From Pseudohalocynthiibacter aestuariivivens (GTDB taxonomy: Bacteria; Pseudomonadota; Alphaproteobacteria; Rhodobacterales; Rhodobacteraceae), in NCBI RefSeq assembly GCF_018457175.1, contig NZ_JAGFNU010000010.1:1-64000 (forward strand): a DNA stretch of 64,000 bases, given 5' to 3'. This document shows positions 51,697 to 61,382 of this stretch, piece by piece. The notes under the pieces were generated by a model. It was not told the origin of the DNA. It did not search any database and was given only the letters and a program-made list of their open reading frames with translations. Position numbers and translations under genes: made by a program. Numbering within the stretch: position 1 is the first letter of the stretch; each line of letters opens with the position of its first letter.

Positions 51697-52353
51697 CTAA
51701 ACGAGGGTTTCGATAATTATGGGTAGCTCTGCAAAATCGTCAAAGACAGACGTATTGTATATCTTTTCAACAGGCGTTTTCCGGTAACCTTTACTGAAGA
51801 GAGCGAAACTTAAACCCGCCCGTTGCGCTGTTTCCGCGTCTACTTCGCTGTCGCCAACATAGATGCATGATGTGGTGCCAAGTTTTTGATAGGTATCGTG
51901 CAGCGGAGCAGGGTCTGGTTTGCGCTGTGGCAGACTGTCACCTCCTACGACGGCACCAAAAAACTCATCCAACCCAAAGGCAGAAAGAATCTTGCGTGCT
52001 GCTTCTTCGGGTTTGTTGGTGCAGATACCCAAAGGATGCCCGCGCTGCTTGAGTGCCAACAGGGCGTTCTGAACATTGGGATATAGTCGCGTTAGCGTAG
52101 CGGGATTGGCATCGTAAAACTCTAACATCATCTGAGTGAGTTCCGCGTGCCGGTATTCGGGTATGGCTCTTTTTTGCATGGCACGTTCCACGAGTTTCGG
52201 AACACCGTTTCCGATGAACGAAACAACAGTTGGCAGATCAAAAGGGTCTGTCGCGACGTCACGCATCACATTGTTAATAGCTGCCTGAATATCAGGGGCA
52301 CTGTCGATTAATGTGCCATCAAGATCGAATACAATTGCTGTCTTCATTTTCAA
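51697..52353 (-). CDS. gph: phosphoglycolate phosphatase (HAD type I)
   Basis: 218 aa. Motif I FDLDGTLIDS (8-17) with both Asp, helical cap, motif II CTNKP, Lys in RKPDPAPL, motif IV GDSEVDAETA. It removes phosphate from 2-phosphoglycolate. Convergent with the HAD-IIA gene (39-bp gap). Other small phosphate esters are possible substrates. Confidence 0.85.
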   Translation of the reverse strand: MKMKTAIVFDLDGTLIDSAPDIQAAINNVMRDVATDPFDLPTVVSFIGNGVPKLVERAMQKRAIPEYRHAELTQMMLEFYDANPATLTRLYPNVQNALLALKQRGHPLGICTNKPEEAARKILSAFGLDEFFGAVVGGDSLPQRKPDPAPLHDTYQKLGTTSCIYVGDSEVDAETAQRAGLSFALFSKGYRKTPVEKIYNTSVFDDFAELPIIIETLV

Positions 52354-52667
52354 TACCTTAGAGCATGAACACGAGAGTATAGATCAGCCATTTCTGACGA
52401 CAATCAAATAGAGACCTGAAACCCGCTAAAGGCGTTTCAGGCAGGCCATTCTTAATATCGCCAGCACATTTTCTATTCGGAAATCTGAAGGTATTCGTGT
52501 TGGCCCAGTACTGACATCTCGCATGTCAACTCGACGTATGTCTAGAAAATGTCAGCGTTTCGGCTAAAAATGAGTAATCTTGACGCAAAGTACTAAACCC
52601 AACTCGCGTTTTCGCGATTCGAATTTTGCATTCGAAGCAAGTGGTTGGCTTACTAGGGAGAAAATAT
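52354..52667. other. divergent intergenic region gph / SLC13 transporter
   Basis: 314 bp without a supported gene. It holds an 8-bp hairpin CCTGAAAC/GTTTCAGG (52415-52441) with no T-run, and the RBS AGGGAG of the transporter at 52655-52660. Confidence 0.55.
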
Positions 52668-54551
52668 TTGGAGAACATCGCTTTCACAACAGAGATGGGT
52701 GTCGTTGTTGCGACACTCGTATTTACAATTTTCCTGTTTGTGTCAGAGGTTATCCGTATAGATTTGGCCGCAATACTCATCCTCGTTTTGATCGGAATTC
52801 TCAGTTATATTCCGGGGCTGGAACGTCTTGCCGATGTAAATCACCTCTTTGATGGCTTTGCCTCGAACGCTGTGATCTCGATTATTGCTGTCATGATTGT
52901 CGGTGCAGGTTTGGACAAAACCGGCATCATGAACAAAGTCGCTGGCGTGATCCTCAAACGAGGTGGCAGCACAGAAAAGCGCATATTGCCAATTGTTTCG
53001 GGAACAGTCGGTATAATTTCAAGCTTTCTTCAGAATGTTGGCGCTGCAGCTCTGTTTCTACCTGTGGTCAGCCGGATTTCGGCGCGATCAGGAATTCCGC
53101 TTAGCCGTCTGCTCATGCCAATGGGGTTTTGCGCGATCCTGGGCGGTACGATGACGATGGTTGGCTCTTCGCCACTTATTCTTTTGAATGACCTGATCGT
53201 AACGGCCAACAAAGGATTAAGCGCTGATCTTCAGATGGAGCAATTCGGTCTGTTTTCGGTCACGCCAATTGGTTTTATGCTTATCGTGACAGGCATACTT
53301 TATTTTCTGCTGCTAGGGCGTTGGGTTCTACCAGGTGAAAGTAGCAAAGTTGACGCATCTGCGGGGCAGGGAACATCAGAATACCTGAAACGTGTTTACG
53401 GGCTTAAGGCCAGCGTTTTTGAGGTGGATGTACCAGCGAACAGCCCCTTGGTCGGGCAAATTCTGGCGGACATAAACCTTGAAAATAATCTCTATATCAT
53501 CAGTACTTTTTACCGTGGAAAAGTGTCGATGGTACAAGTTCTGACCGCAGAAATTGAAGCCCCCTGCAGGTTGGCCATTATTGGCAAACAAGAAATTGTG
53601 GAAAAATTTGCGACGAAGTATCGACTGCGTATACGTCCAAACCTTGATGTGTTTTCCGAAGAATTTGCAGCGACAAATGCGGGTATTGCAGAAGTTGTTA
53701 TCCCGCCAGATTCCAAGCTTATCGGAAAGTCACCCCGTGATTTGCTGCTCAGAAAAACCTATGGGCTTAGCCTGTTGGCGATTCACAGGGGCGAAGAAAC
53801 GCTTTCACATGTCGAGACCGAAGATCACACACCAACGGCGATTGGTCTGGTCAAGTTTATGCCGGGCGATATGTTGGTTGCGCATACAAAATGGGAGAAC
53901 CTGACGCGCGTAAAAAGGGACCGCGATTTTGTGGTGGTGACGTCCGATTTTCCGCAAGAAGAACATCATCCTGAAAAGGTTGGTTGGGCGCTTACCTTCT
54001 TTCTGGTTTCCCTGACGATGATATTGTTCACCGACGTTCGGCTTTCACTTTGCCTTCTCACAGGGGCGGTGGGCATGTTGTTGACCAAAGTTCTGAGTAT
54101 TGACGAAGCATACAAATCAGTCGGCTGGAATACTGTTTTTCTTTTGGCGTGCCTCATCCCGCTGGGTCAGGCGGTACAATCAACGGGGACCGCAGAATGG
54201 ATAGCGCAGCAAATTCTGCATATTCTTGATGGCTGGCCTATTTGGGCGCTTCAGGCTGGGGTTGCCATTCTGGCCACAGCATTTTCATTGGTCATGTCGA
54301 ATGTAGGTGCAACTGTTCTTCTGGTGCCACTTGCCGTATCAATCGCTGTTTCTGCAGGTGGAAACCCTGCTGTTTTTGCACTCACGGTTGCGATTTCGAC
54401 TTCAAACTCATTTATCATTCCGACCCATCAGGTGAACGCATTGATCATGGGGCCAGCGGGATACAAGGTTATCGATTTCGTAAAGAGCGGCGGCATCATG
54501 ACCATCCTGTTTATGGTGGTCTCGCTCACCATGCTTAATCTGGTTTTTTAA
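52668..54551 (+). CDS. SLC13/DASS-family anion transporter with two RCK_C domains
   Basis: 627 aa from TTG 52668, with AGGGAG 7 nt upstream; a TTG at 52626 has no RBS. About ten membrane helices in two halves, with two soluble TrkA-C/RCK_C domains between them (roughly 240-420). Motifs include SSFLQNVGAAALFLPVVSR and SNVGATVLLVPLAV, typical of Na+-coupled sulfate or dicarboxylate carriers. Sulfate export after Sox activity is one option, but unproven. Its stop overlaps the convergent EamA gene stop. Confidence 0.85.
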   Translation: MENIAFTTEMGVVVATLVFTIFLFVSEVIRIDLAAILILVLIGILSYIPGLERLADVNHLFDGFASNAVISIIAVMIVGAGLDKTGIMNKVAGVILKRGGSTEKRILPIVSGTVGIISSFLQNVGAAALFLPVVSRISARSGIPLSRLLMPMGFCAILGGTMTMVGSSPLILLNDLIVTANKGLSADLQMEQFGLFSVTPIGFMLIVTGILYFLLLGRWVLPGESSKVDASAGQGTSEYLKRVYGLKASVFEVDVPANSPLVGQILADINLENNLYIISTFYRGKVSMVQVLTAEIEAPCRLAIIGKQEIVEKFATKYRLRIRPNLDVFSEEFAATNAGIAEVVIPPDSKLIGKSPRDLLLRKTYGLSLLAIHRGEETLSHVETEDHTPTAIGLVKFMPGDMLVAHTKWENLTRVKRDRDFVVVTSDFPQEEHHPEKVGWALTFFLVSLTMILFTDVRLSLCLLTGAVGMLLTKVLSIDEAYKSVGWNTVFLLACLIPLGQAVQSTGTAEWIAQQILHILDGWPIWALQAGVAILATAFSLVMSNVGATVLLVPLAVSIAVSAGGNPAVFALTVAISTSNSFIIPTHQVNALIMGPAGYKVIDFVKSGGIMTILFMVVSLTMLNLVF

Positions 54552-55501
54552 GGTGTCGCAACTGTTTTGGATTTGCCGTTGCGGCGCTGCGCAACGATGA
54601 CACCTGTTGCCAGCACGGCAGCCCCGATCGCCTGTTGCCAGTTCCAGTCACGCCCCATCGCAAGAAGGATAAGCATCACATAAAAAGGGGCTGCATTCAG
54701 GTGGAAGGAGGCAACGCCAATGCCAAGGCCGCCAACGCCCCTGATCCAGAGCACCTGAGAGATTGCAAGCGCTACGCAGGAATAGACGATCATCAATCCC
54801 ACGCTCTTGGTGTCGATAACTGGGATATTTGTTCCTGGCGTCTCAAAAAATACGCCAACGCAGTAGGCTGCAATGCAAAAGCCCATCATCCCGATACTTG
54901 TGACCGTGGTCATTCCAAGAGAGGACAGTCCCGGCAGGTTTTTCACTGTCGCGCGTGACCCCCACGCAAACAATGCTGAGGCCAGCAACCCGATCACGGC
55001 ACCTAAGCCGAACCCGGCGTCGCTTAGATTAATGCCCGTTGCAATAAACCCACCCGCAAGCACCAGAACGACCCCTGAAACAAACCAGAAGGTTAACCTG
55101 CGCCCGTCGAGCACCACCTCAAGTGCGACACCTGACACCGGCATTGTGGCCGCTGCCAGCGCCGTTACAACAGGGTCTGTTAAGGACTGGGTAAACACCA
55201 AAAGGGTTGAACCAGACCCAAACCCCAACGCGCCAATCCAGATCCCTCTCAACCATGGGGCTTTTCTTGCGGCGCGAATCCCCTCGAACGACAACCAGAC
55301 CAGCAAGATCAGGATCGCGCCAAGCGCGTTGCGCACCGCAATAAGGGACAGCGCTCCCCAGCTTTGCAGCAGAATTTCGGCTGCGGGAAAACCAAGCGAA
55401 AAGAAAGCGACTGCGGCTACACAGGTCACATTGCCTTTTAAGACATCAGCATTTTGCTGCGCCGTTTGTGTTAGAGACAGGTCAGTCACGCAGTCAGCCA
55501 A
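54548..55501 (-). CDS. EamA/DMT-family transporter
   Basis: 317 aa, about ten hydrophobic helices in two EamA repeats. Metabolite or drug exporter, substrate unknown. Downstream of the M20 peptidase gene on the same strand (102-bp gap), so probably the same transcript. Confidence 0.87.
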   Translation of the reverse strand: MADCVTDLSLTQTAQQNADVLKGNVTCVAAVAFFSLGFPAAEILLQSWGALSLIAVRNALGAILILLVWLSFEGIRAARKAPWLRGIWIGALGFGSGSTLLVFTQSLTDPVVTALAAATMPVSGVALEVVLDGRRLTFWFVSGVVLVLAGGFIATGINLSDAGFGLGAVIGLLASALFAWGSRATVKNLPGLSSLGMTTVTSIGMMGFCIAAYCVGVFFETPGTNIPVIDTKSVGLMIVYSCVALAISQVLWIRGVGGLGIGVASFHLNAAPFYVMLILLAMGRDWNWQQAIGAAVLATGVIVAQRRNGKSKTVATP

Positions 55502-55603
55502 ACGATTGTTGTTCTTTTAAATACGCTTATGCGAAACCTGGTTCATGCCCCGCAGCGACATATGCGTCGTATTCGGGGTTTGGCGTGACTATCGCAGCTG
55601 CGG

Positions 55604-57019
55604 CTAGGGCGTAGGTGTCTTCGTGTTGCCAATGTCCCAAAACAACCCGGCCATGATCTGCAATGCTTCGCGGCAAATGTCTTTGCGAACATGTTCGTCA
55701 GGAGCGTGTTGCGAGCAACCCCTGTACGAATGAGGGACCCATATCGTCGGCAAACCCAGGATGTCTGTGAAGCAGTCATTCGGCAGCGAGCCCGCCAGAT
55801 TTGGCAGAACATGCACGTTCTTGCTCGTTGTTTCGCTTAGCGATTTTTCGGTGAACATGACCCATGGGTGGTCCGGCTCAAGGCGTGTTGCTCTAAACAA
55901 GCCATCATCATGGGGTTTTATTTTCACCATTTCATATCCGTGCAAATCGAGATGGCGGCGGAGGGCCGGTAAAATCTCTGACGGGTCGGTTCCCACGACA
56001 TAACGCAATTGGCAGGTTGCGCGGGCGCTCGGTGAAATGGCGTTTACCGGGGCGTCGGGAACTCCGCTTGTCATTGCCAGCACTGCGAAGGAGTTCCACC
56101 CAAAAGCACGTTCTGCGGGCGACAGGCTCGCTTCTCCCCATTCGGTGTCAATTTTAGGTTCGCCGCTGTTTTGAGTATCGTCAACCGGCAGGTCTTTTAG
56201 CGCAGCGCGAACCTTTTCCGTTAGACTGTCCGGGCGCCATTCCGGCACCTTTATTTGTCCGCGACGGTCACAGATTGTTGTCAGCGCATGCGCCAGTATC
56301 ATCGCGGGGTCGGCAAGCAACCCGCCCCAATTGCCGGAGTGATGCGCACCGTCGCGCAGTTTAACGACCAGATCAAACCCCAACCCGCCACGTGAGCCCA
56401 GAAAAATCGTTGGGGTTTCAGGTTGCAATCGCGGACCGTCGGACGCAATCAGAACATCTGCTTTGAGCCGCTCCTTTTCGGCCTCAAAAAAGGCGGCTAG
56501 CCCAGCGGAACCTGTTTCTTCGGAGGTTTCGATCACGACTTTAGCGTTGAACCCCAGTGACCCTTGCTCGGCTAGAATGCTTTCGATCGCGATGATGTTG
56601 ATCAGATGCTGGCCTTTATTGTCGGCCGTACCGCGGCCGTAGTATCGCCCGTTCTCTTCAATCAATTTGAATGGCTGCAATCCATCGCTCCACTGGCTGG
56701 TTTGTGCACGGATCACATCAGCGTGCCCGTAGGTCAAAACTGTCGGCAGCTTCACATTCTCGATGCGTTCCCCAACCAAAAATGGCCCGCCTTGCGGGTC
56801 GTCATTGTTAAAGATTTTGCATGTGAAACCTGACGCGTTGAGCCGAGGTTGTAATGCTTCGGAGAGATAGCGCAGCAACTCTGGCTTTTTCCCGGGTTCC
56901 TGGCTTTCGGTTTCAAAAGCAACAAGCGCGCCCAGATCAGATTTGAACTGACCTTCATCAAAATAGCGCGTGGCGAGCGCGATGGCATTTTCGCGGTGAT
57001 TGATCGCGTTTGATGTCAT
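55604..57019 (-). CDS. M20-family metallopeptidase
   Basis: 471 aa. Metal and catalytic motifs: YGHADVI (about 96-102), GRGTADNKGQ, ETSEETGS with the general-base Glu, and a C-terminal His in APDEHV. Dimerisation domain in the middle. Dipeptidase or carboxypeptidase-like, cytoplasmic. It may use peptides delivered by the transporter at 58.6-64 kb (inference). Confidence 0.88.
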   Translation of the reverse strand: MTSNAINHRENAIALATRYFDEGQFKSDLGALVAFETESQEPGKKPELLRYLSEALQPRLNASGFTCKIFNNDDPQGGPFLVGERIENVKLPTVLTYGHADVIRAQTSQWSDGLQPFKLIEENGRYYGRGTADNKGQHLINIIAIESILAEQGSLGFNAKVVIETSEETGSAGLAAFFEAEKERLKADVLIASDGPRLQPETPTIFLGSRGGLGFDLVVKLRDGAHHSGNWGGLLADPAMILAHALTTICDRRGQIKVPEWRPDSLTEKVRAALKDLPVDDTQNSGEPKIDTEWGEASLSPAERAFGWNSFAVLAMTSGVPDAPVNAISPSARATCQLRYVVGTDPSEILPALRRHLDLHGYEMVKIKPHDDGLFRATRLEPDHPWVMFTEKSLSETTSKNVHVLPNLAGSLPNDCFTDILGLPTIWVPHSYRGCSQHAPDEHVRKDICREALQIMAGLFWDIGNTKTPTP

Positions 57020-57082
57020 TTCACCTCGATTGTCGCCTGGCGTCTTTATTTAAAATATTGAAACTATTCAAACTTCCGGAAT

Positions 57083-57448
57083 CTAACACATTAGTTCTGA
57101 AACCTGTAGCGCCATGGAGCTAAAGAATATCCGACGAATGGTAAGGCGTCTGCCGTCAAACACATTGCCTTCGTCCATTGGTGGTAATCCGTAAACCATG
57201 TAGATAGAGGCATCATCAGAATAGACGTTGTGGCCAACTGCTGAATTTATTAACTCAGCGCCGTATGTTTGTCTGTCGTTGCTCCACGTCAGCGTGTTTT
57301 CTCTTAGCTCAACGCTGATGACACCCCGGTGTAACAAGCTCGCCTCGCTCCATTCGCCACAGGAATAAGTTTCGGCAGAAGCCGTAGCCGAAAAAATACA
57401 CAGCGTGATGGTCGCGGAAATTTGTTGTAAACAAGATGTTGGGCGCAT
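57083..57448 (-). CDS. small secreted hypothetical protein
   Basis: 121 aa with signal peptide (about 1-25, TASA cleavage). The mature part has Cys in YSCGEW and a C-terminal Cys, which may form a disulfide. GGAGGAG precedes ATG 57448. It lies upstream of the M20 gene on the same strand. Family unknown. Confidence 0.55.
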   Translation of the reverse strand: MRPTSCLQQISATITLCIFSATASAETYSCGEWSEASLLHRGVISVELRENTLTWSNDRQTYGAELINSAVGHNVYSDDASIYMVYGLPPMDEGNVFDGRRLTIRRIFFSSMALQVSELMC

Positions 57449-57857
57449 TGGGGCATCTCCTCCACATCAAACACTACTCATTCATAAATCGGAGGCAAGG
57501 ATAGTGTTACAGAGTGTACGCAATTCTTTGAGAAGCTCAGATATTAACAATCTATTAACGCCTTTTTGTTTTTGTTCTGTATTCCGAACCCCAACTCTTT
57601 CAGACAACCTGTTAGAATGGCTAACCCTTTGCCAGTAAGCTGAATTTGGACTTGCGTCCCGCAATCTGAAATTTGTAATCGTGAGGGGCTTGCAATTTTG
57701 TAGATTGTCGACAATTCTGCGGCGACTCTGGGGGTTCAATGATCAAGCCATTCTTTTCTAATGGAACTATGTGCTATTTAGACAGGTCAACCAAGACCGG
57801 ACACATAGAATTTGGCGGGTGGAACCAGACCTTTATCAAGCGCTGTTATTTTCGGTT
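57449..57857. other. intergenic region before GntR regulator
   Basis: 409 bp with no supported gene. It contains a 12-bp palindrome ATTGTCGACAAT (57704-57715), the shape of a GntR/FadR-type operator. The rest shows nothing I can name. Confidence 0.5.
57704..57715. promoter_or_regulatory. candidate GntR (FadR-subfamily) operator
   Basis: Perfect palindrome ATTGTCGACAAT, 142 bp upstream of the GntR start. Such TTGTCGACAA cores occur at FCD-type GntR sites. Confidence 0.4.
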
Positions 57858-58556
57858 ATGCCTATGAGTATGGATTTGCCTCCGCTCAGCGAAGAGACAC
57901 GACGCAGTCAGATCGTACGTAGCTTGCGCAGATTAATCGTGAGCGGAAGTGTCGAGGAAGGACAGCGTTTAACGGAACAGGATTTGGCGGATCGCCTGGG
58001 TGTAAGCCGCGCGCCACTGCGCGAGGCGATGCAAGAACTTGTCGACAGCGGGTTGCTTATTAGCCGACCCTATAAAGGGATCAGCGTTCGGACGTTCACA
58101 ATTCAGGATATCAAAGAGCTTTACTCGATGCGCTTTGTCCTTGAAAAATTTGCTTTTCGCGAATGCTGGGATAAACGAACTGCTGGCGCGCGTGACGACC
58201 TTCGACAACGTAACGAATGGTTGCTCGATTGTCATACCAAGGAAAATGACCCGCTCGTCGGGATAGAGCTTGAGCTTTGCATTCACAGTTGGTGCTATGA
58301 AGTGAGTAGTAACAGATTGCTGCAACAATTCTGGCACAAAATGCTGCCGAATATTCAGCTCTATTTTGCCTTGAACGAACGCGCGCATCAGCCGGGTGGG
58401 TTAACGCACAATCCGCACGATGCCTATGTGGCTTTGGCGCTTGGTGATGATCTTGATGCAATGATTGATCATCTTGATGCGCATTTGCGACAGGGGTTAG
58501 AGCGTACGCTCAAGTTCATAGATTCTGGCAGCAAAGGAGGTGGCCCGGAAACGTAA
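57858..58556 (+). CDS. GntR-family regulator, FadR/FCD type
   Basis: 232 aa from ATG 57858; ATGs at 57864 and 57870 are equally possible, as no RBS is clear. The N-terminal wHTH has LTEQDLADRLGVSRAPLREAM, and the C-terminal all-helical FCD domain shows metal-binding-like His/Asp positions. It precedes the peptide transporter operon on the same strand (75 bp) and probably controls it. Confidence 0.87.
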   Translation: MPMSMDLPPLSEETRRSQIVRSLRRLIVSGSVEEGQRLTEQDLADRLGVSRAPLREAMQELVDSGLLISRPYKGISVRTFTIQDIKELYSMRFVLEKFAFRECWDKRTAGARDDLRQRNEWLLDCHTKENDPLVGIELELCIHSWCYEVSSNRLLQQFWHKMLPNIQLYFALNERAHQPGGLTHNPHDAYVALALGDDLDAMIDHLDAHLRQGLERTLKFIDSGSKGGGPET

Positions 58557-58631
58557 GTGTCTGAGACGGGGTCAGCTTAAAGTTCAGAATTCAACTGAAA
58601 ACCCAAAAATACCAAACCAAGGGAGACTACT

Positions 58632-60224
58632 ATGAAAATAACATCGTTTCTAGCAACAGGGGCGACCCTTCTTGTGCTGATGGCGGGAAGCGCATCAGCC
58701 AAGACACTGGTCTACTGTTCGGAAGGCTCACCAGAAGGGTTCGACCCGGCGCTTTACACCTCGGGCACTACTTTTGATGCTGCTTCGCACCCGATCTACA
58801 ACCGCCTGGTCGAGTTTGAAACCGGCACAACCAATGTCATTGCTGGCCTTGCTGAAAGCTGGGAAGCGTCGGATGACGGGCTTGAGTACACATTCACCCT
58901 GCGTCAGGGCGTAAAATTCCATTCTAACGATGGTTTCACGCCAAGCCGCGATTTCAACGCTGACGACGTTATCTTCAGCTTTGAGCGTCAACGCCTGGAT
59001 GATCACCCTTACCACAGCGTTTCTGGCGGTACCTGGGAATATTTCGACGGTATGTCGATGCCTGACCTGATTAAATCGATTGAGAAGGTCGACGAAAATA
59101 CTGTCAAATTTGTACTGAACCGCCCGGAAGCCCCGTTCATTGCGAACCTGGCAATGGACTTTGCGTCGATCCTGTCGGCTGAATACGGTCAGGCAATGTC
59201 GGATGCTGGAACACCAGAGATGCTAAATCAAGCACCTGTTGGTACTGGTCCGTTCAGTTTTGTTGCTTACCAGAAAGATGCGGTGATCCGCTACGCTGCG
59301 AACCAGGACTACTGGAAAGCACCTTCAACGCTCGACAACCTGATTTTCGCAATTACACCTGACGCATCAGTGCGTTACCAGAAACTTCTGGCAGGCGAAT
59401 GTCATGTAATGCCGTATCCGAACCCAGCTGACATTGAGGCTATGAAAGCCGATGAAAATGTCAACGTCCTGGAGCAGGAAGGTCTGAACGTTGGCTACCT
59501 CGCCTATAACACTACTGTTGCGCCTTTCGATAATCCAAATGTGCGTCGTGCGCTAAATATGGCAATCGACAAACAGGCGATTATTGACGTGGTATTCCAG
59601 GGGTCTGGCCAAATTGCGAAAAACCCGATCCCACCAACCATGTGGGGTTACAACGATGCGATCGAGGATGATGCATATGATCCCGATGCAGCCCGTGCAA
59701 TGCTGGAAGCCGAAGGTGTTTCAGATCTCAGCATGAAAATCTGGGCAATGCCTGTCCAGCGCCCGTACAACCCCAATGCTCGCCGTATGGCAGAGCTGAT
59801 GCAGGAAGATTTTGCAAAGGTTGGCGTAACGGTTGAGGTCGTTTCTTATGAATGGGGTGAATATTTGTCCCGCTCAAAAGAACTGGACCGCGATGGTGCC
59901 GTGCTGCTGGGTTGGACCGGTGACAATGGTGATCCCGACAACTTCCTTGCTGTTCTTCTGGGATGTGACGGACAAGAAGCTTCGAACCGGGCACAATGGT
60001 GTCACGAGCCTTTCGACAACCTGATTCAACAAGCCAAAACAGTGACGGATCAGGCAGAGCGTACGCGTCTATATGAAGAAGCACAGGTTGTCTTCAAAGA
60101 GCAAGCACCTTGGGCCACAATCGCACACTCGGTTGTTTACATGCCGATGCGGCCAGAGGTCGAAAACTACATCGTTCACCCGCTCGGTGGACACATCTTC
60201 TATGGTGTTGATCTGGCCGAGTAA
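58632..60224 (+). CDS. DppA-like peptide ABC substrate-binding protein
   Basis: 530 aa, signal peptide (1-23, ASA). SBP_bac_5 family: VYCSEGSPEGFDPALYTSG start, ESWEASDDGLEYTFTLR, NVRRALNMAIDK. It captures dipeptides or short peptides in the periplasm. RBS GGGAG just before the ATG. It is followed by a strong terminator. Confidence 0.92.
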   Translation: MKITSFLATGATLLVLMAGSASAKTLVYCSEGSPEGFDPALYTSGTTFDAASHPIYNRLVEFETGTTNVIAGLAESWEASDDGLEYTFTLRQGVKFHSNDGFTPSRDFNADDVIFSFERQRLDDHPYHSVSGGTWEYFDGMSMPDLIKSIEKVDENTVKFVLNRPEAPFIANLAMDFASILSAEYGQAMSDAGTPEMLNQAPVGTGPFSFVAYQKDAVIRYAANQDYWKAPSTLDNLIFAITPDASVRYQKLLAGECHVMPYPNPADIEAMKADENVNVLEQEGLNVGYLAYNTTVAPFDNPNVRRALNMAIDKQAIIDVVFQGSGQIAKNPIPPTMWGYNDAIEDDAYDPDAARAMLEAEGVSDLSMKIWAMPVQRPYNPNARRMAELMQEDFAKVGVTVEVVSYEWGEYLSRSKELDRDGAVLLGWTGDNGDPDNFLAVLLGCDGQEASNRAQWCHEPFDNLIQQAKTVTDQAERTRLYEEAQVVFKEQAPWATIAHSVVYMPMRPEVENYIVHPLGGHIFYGVDLAE

Positions 60225-60234
60225 GGCTGGCTTT

Positions 60235-60263
60235 TCCGGGGCCTTCGTGGCCCCGGATTTTTT
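60235..60263 (+). terminator. intrinsic terminator/attenuator after binding-protein gene
   Basis: 9-bp perfect stem (60235-60243 with 60249-60257), 5-nt loop, then six T. It lies 11 bp after the stop. The rest of the operon is probably reached by partial read-through, giving excess binding protein. Confidence 0.85.
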
Positions 60264-60281
60264 ATTCGGAGCGAAATTTCC

Positions 60282-61382
60282 ATGACAAACCGCTATGACG
60301 ATGTCCGACAGGTTGCGGACAGCCTGAATGTTGACGCAGTCGCCCTGGTGCCCGGGCCAAACTTTACCCGGTCGATGGGTCAGGCTTTTATGAGTCATGA
60401 GCGGCCCTTTTTGGTCGTGATCCCGGCAAAGGGCGAGCCAGCCGCAATTGTCCCAAATCTCGAGCTCGGGTCCTGGGAACTGGTGAACTTTGAAGGCGCT
60501 GTTTTTGATTGGCGTGATCAAGATGGCTACCAGCATGCGTTTGAGGCGTTTGCAAAACATATGCCGCTGAAATCACTGGCGGTTGAGGGACAGGTCATGC
60601 GGGTGTTTGTGCATCACGCGTTGAAGGCTGCGATGCCCGATCTGACGATTGTCGATGCCGAAAAGGAAATTTCCGGTTTACGCCTCCTCAAAACGACTGA
60701 TGATATTAAATCCCTGCAAGCCGCAATAGATATTTCCGAACGCGCGCTGGAACGGGTGCTGAAAGCCATACGAATTGGCCAGACAGAGACAGAGATCGAA
60801 CAAAACCTTGTTCAAGCTTTGTTTGCAGAAGGTGCCGATGAAATGGCATTTGGCCCGATTGTCGCCGCCGGCGATGGCTCGGCACGCCCGCACGCGCATG
60901 CAAGACCAGATTACCGCGTCAAGGCAGGGGACCCGTTGTTGTTTGACTTTGGCGCTCGCAAACATGGTTTTGCTGCAGACATCACGCGAACTGTTTTTGT
61001 CGGGCACGCAACAGACGAAGGCCGAGAGGTTTATCAAACAGTTTTGGCAGCCAACGAGGTTGGAAACGCGATAACCCGCCCTGGTATCACAGCACATGAC
61101 ATAGACGACGCCGTGACTTCTGTTATGGAGGCTTCTCCTTACTCCGACCGCATCCGTACCAAAACGGGCCACGGATTGGGCCGCGACGTTCATGAAGCCC
61201 CCTACATCATGCGGGGCAATCATCAGGTCATGCAGGCCGGCATGGTTTTTACCAATGAACCCGGGCTCTACGAAATCGGTAATTTCGGTGTGCGCATCGA
61301 AGATGATGTTCTGGTTACAGCAGACGGGTGCCGGTGCCTGACATCCTTTCCAAAAGAACTGACAATAGTGGGGGCCAATTGA
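60282..61382 (+). CDS. M24-family Xaa-Pro aminopeptidase-like protein
   Basis: 366 aa pita-bread fold. Metal ligands: Asp in LFDFGARKHGF and in FAADITR, His in TGHGLGRDVHE, Glu in FTNEPGLY and RIEDDVLV. Cleaves N-terminal residues, often Xaa-Pro. Encoded between the binding protein and permease genes, so it likely trims imported peptides. Stop overlaps the permease ATG (TGATG). Confidence 0.9.
   Translation: MTNRYDDVRQVADSLNVDAVALVPGPNFTRSMGQAFMSHERPFLVVIPAKGEPAAIVPNLELGSWELVNFEGAVFDWRDQDGYQHAFEAFAKHMPLKSLAVEGQVMRVFVHHALKAAMPDLTIVDAEKEISGLRLLKTTDDIKSLQAAIDISERALERVLKAIRIGQTETEIEQNLVQALFAEGADEMAFGPIVAAGDGSARPHAHARPDYRVKAGDPLLFDFGARKHGFAADITRTVFVGHATDEGREVYQTVLAANEVGNAITRPGITAHDIDDAVTSVMEASPYSDRIRTKTGHGLGRDVHEAPYIMRGNHQVMQAGMVFTNEPGLYEIGNFGVRIEDDVLVTADGCRCLTSFPKELTIVGAN

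Noticed and set aside
57482-57739. 85-codon leftward frame before the GntR gene
   Set aside because: No RBS; it runs through the candidate operator and shows no family resemblance.
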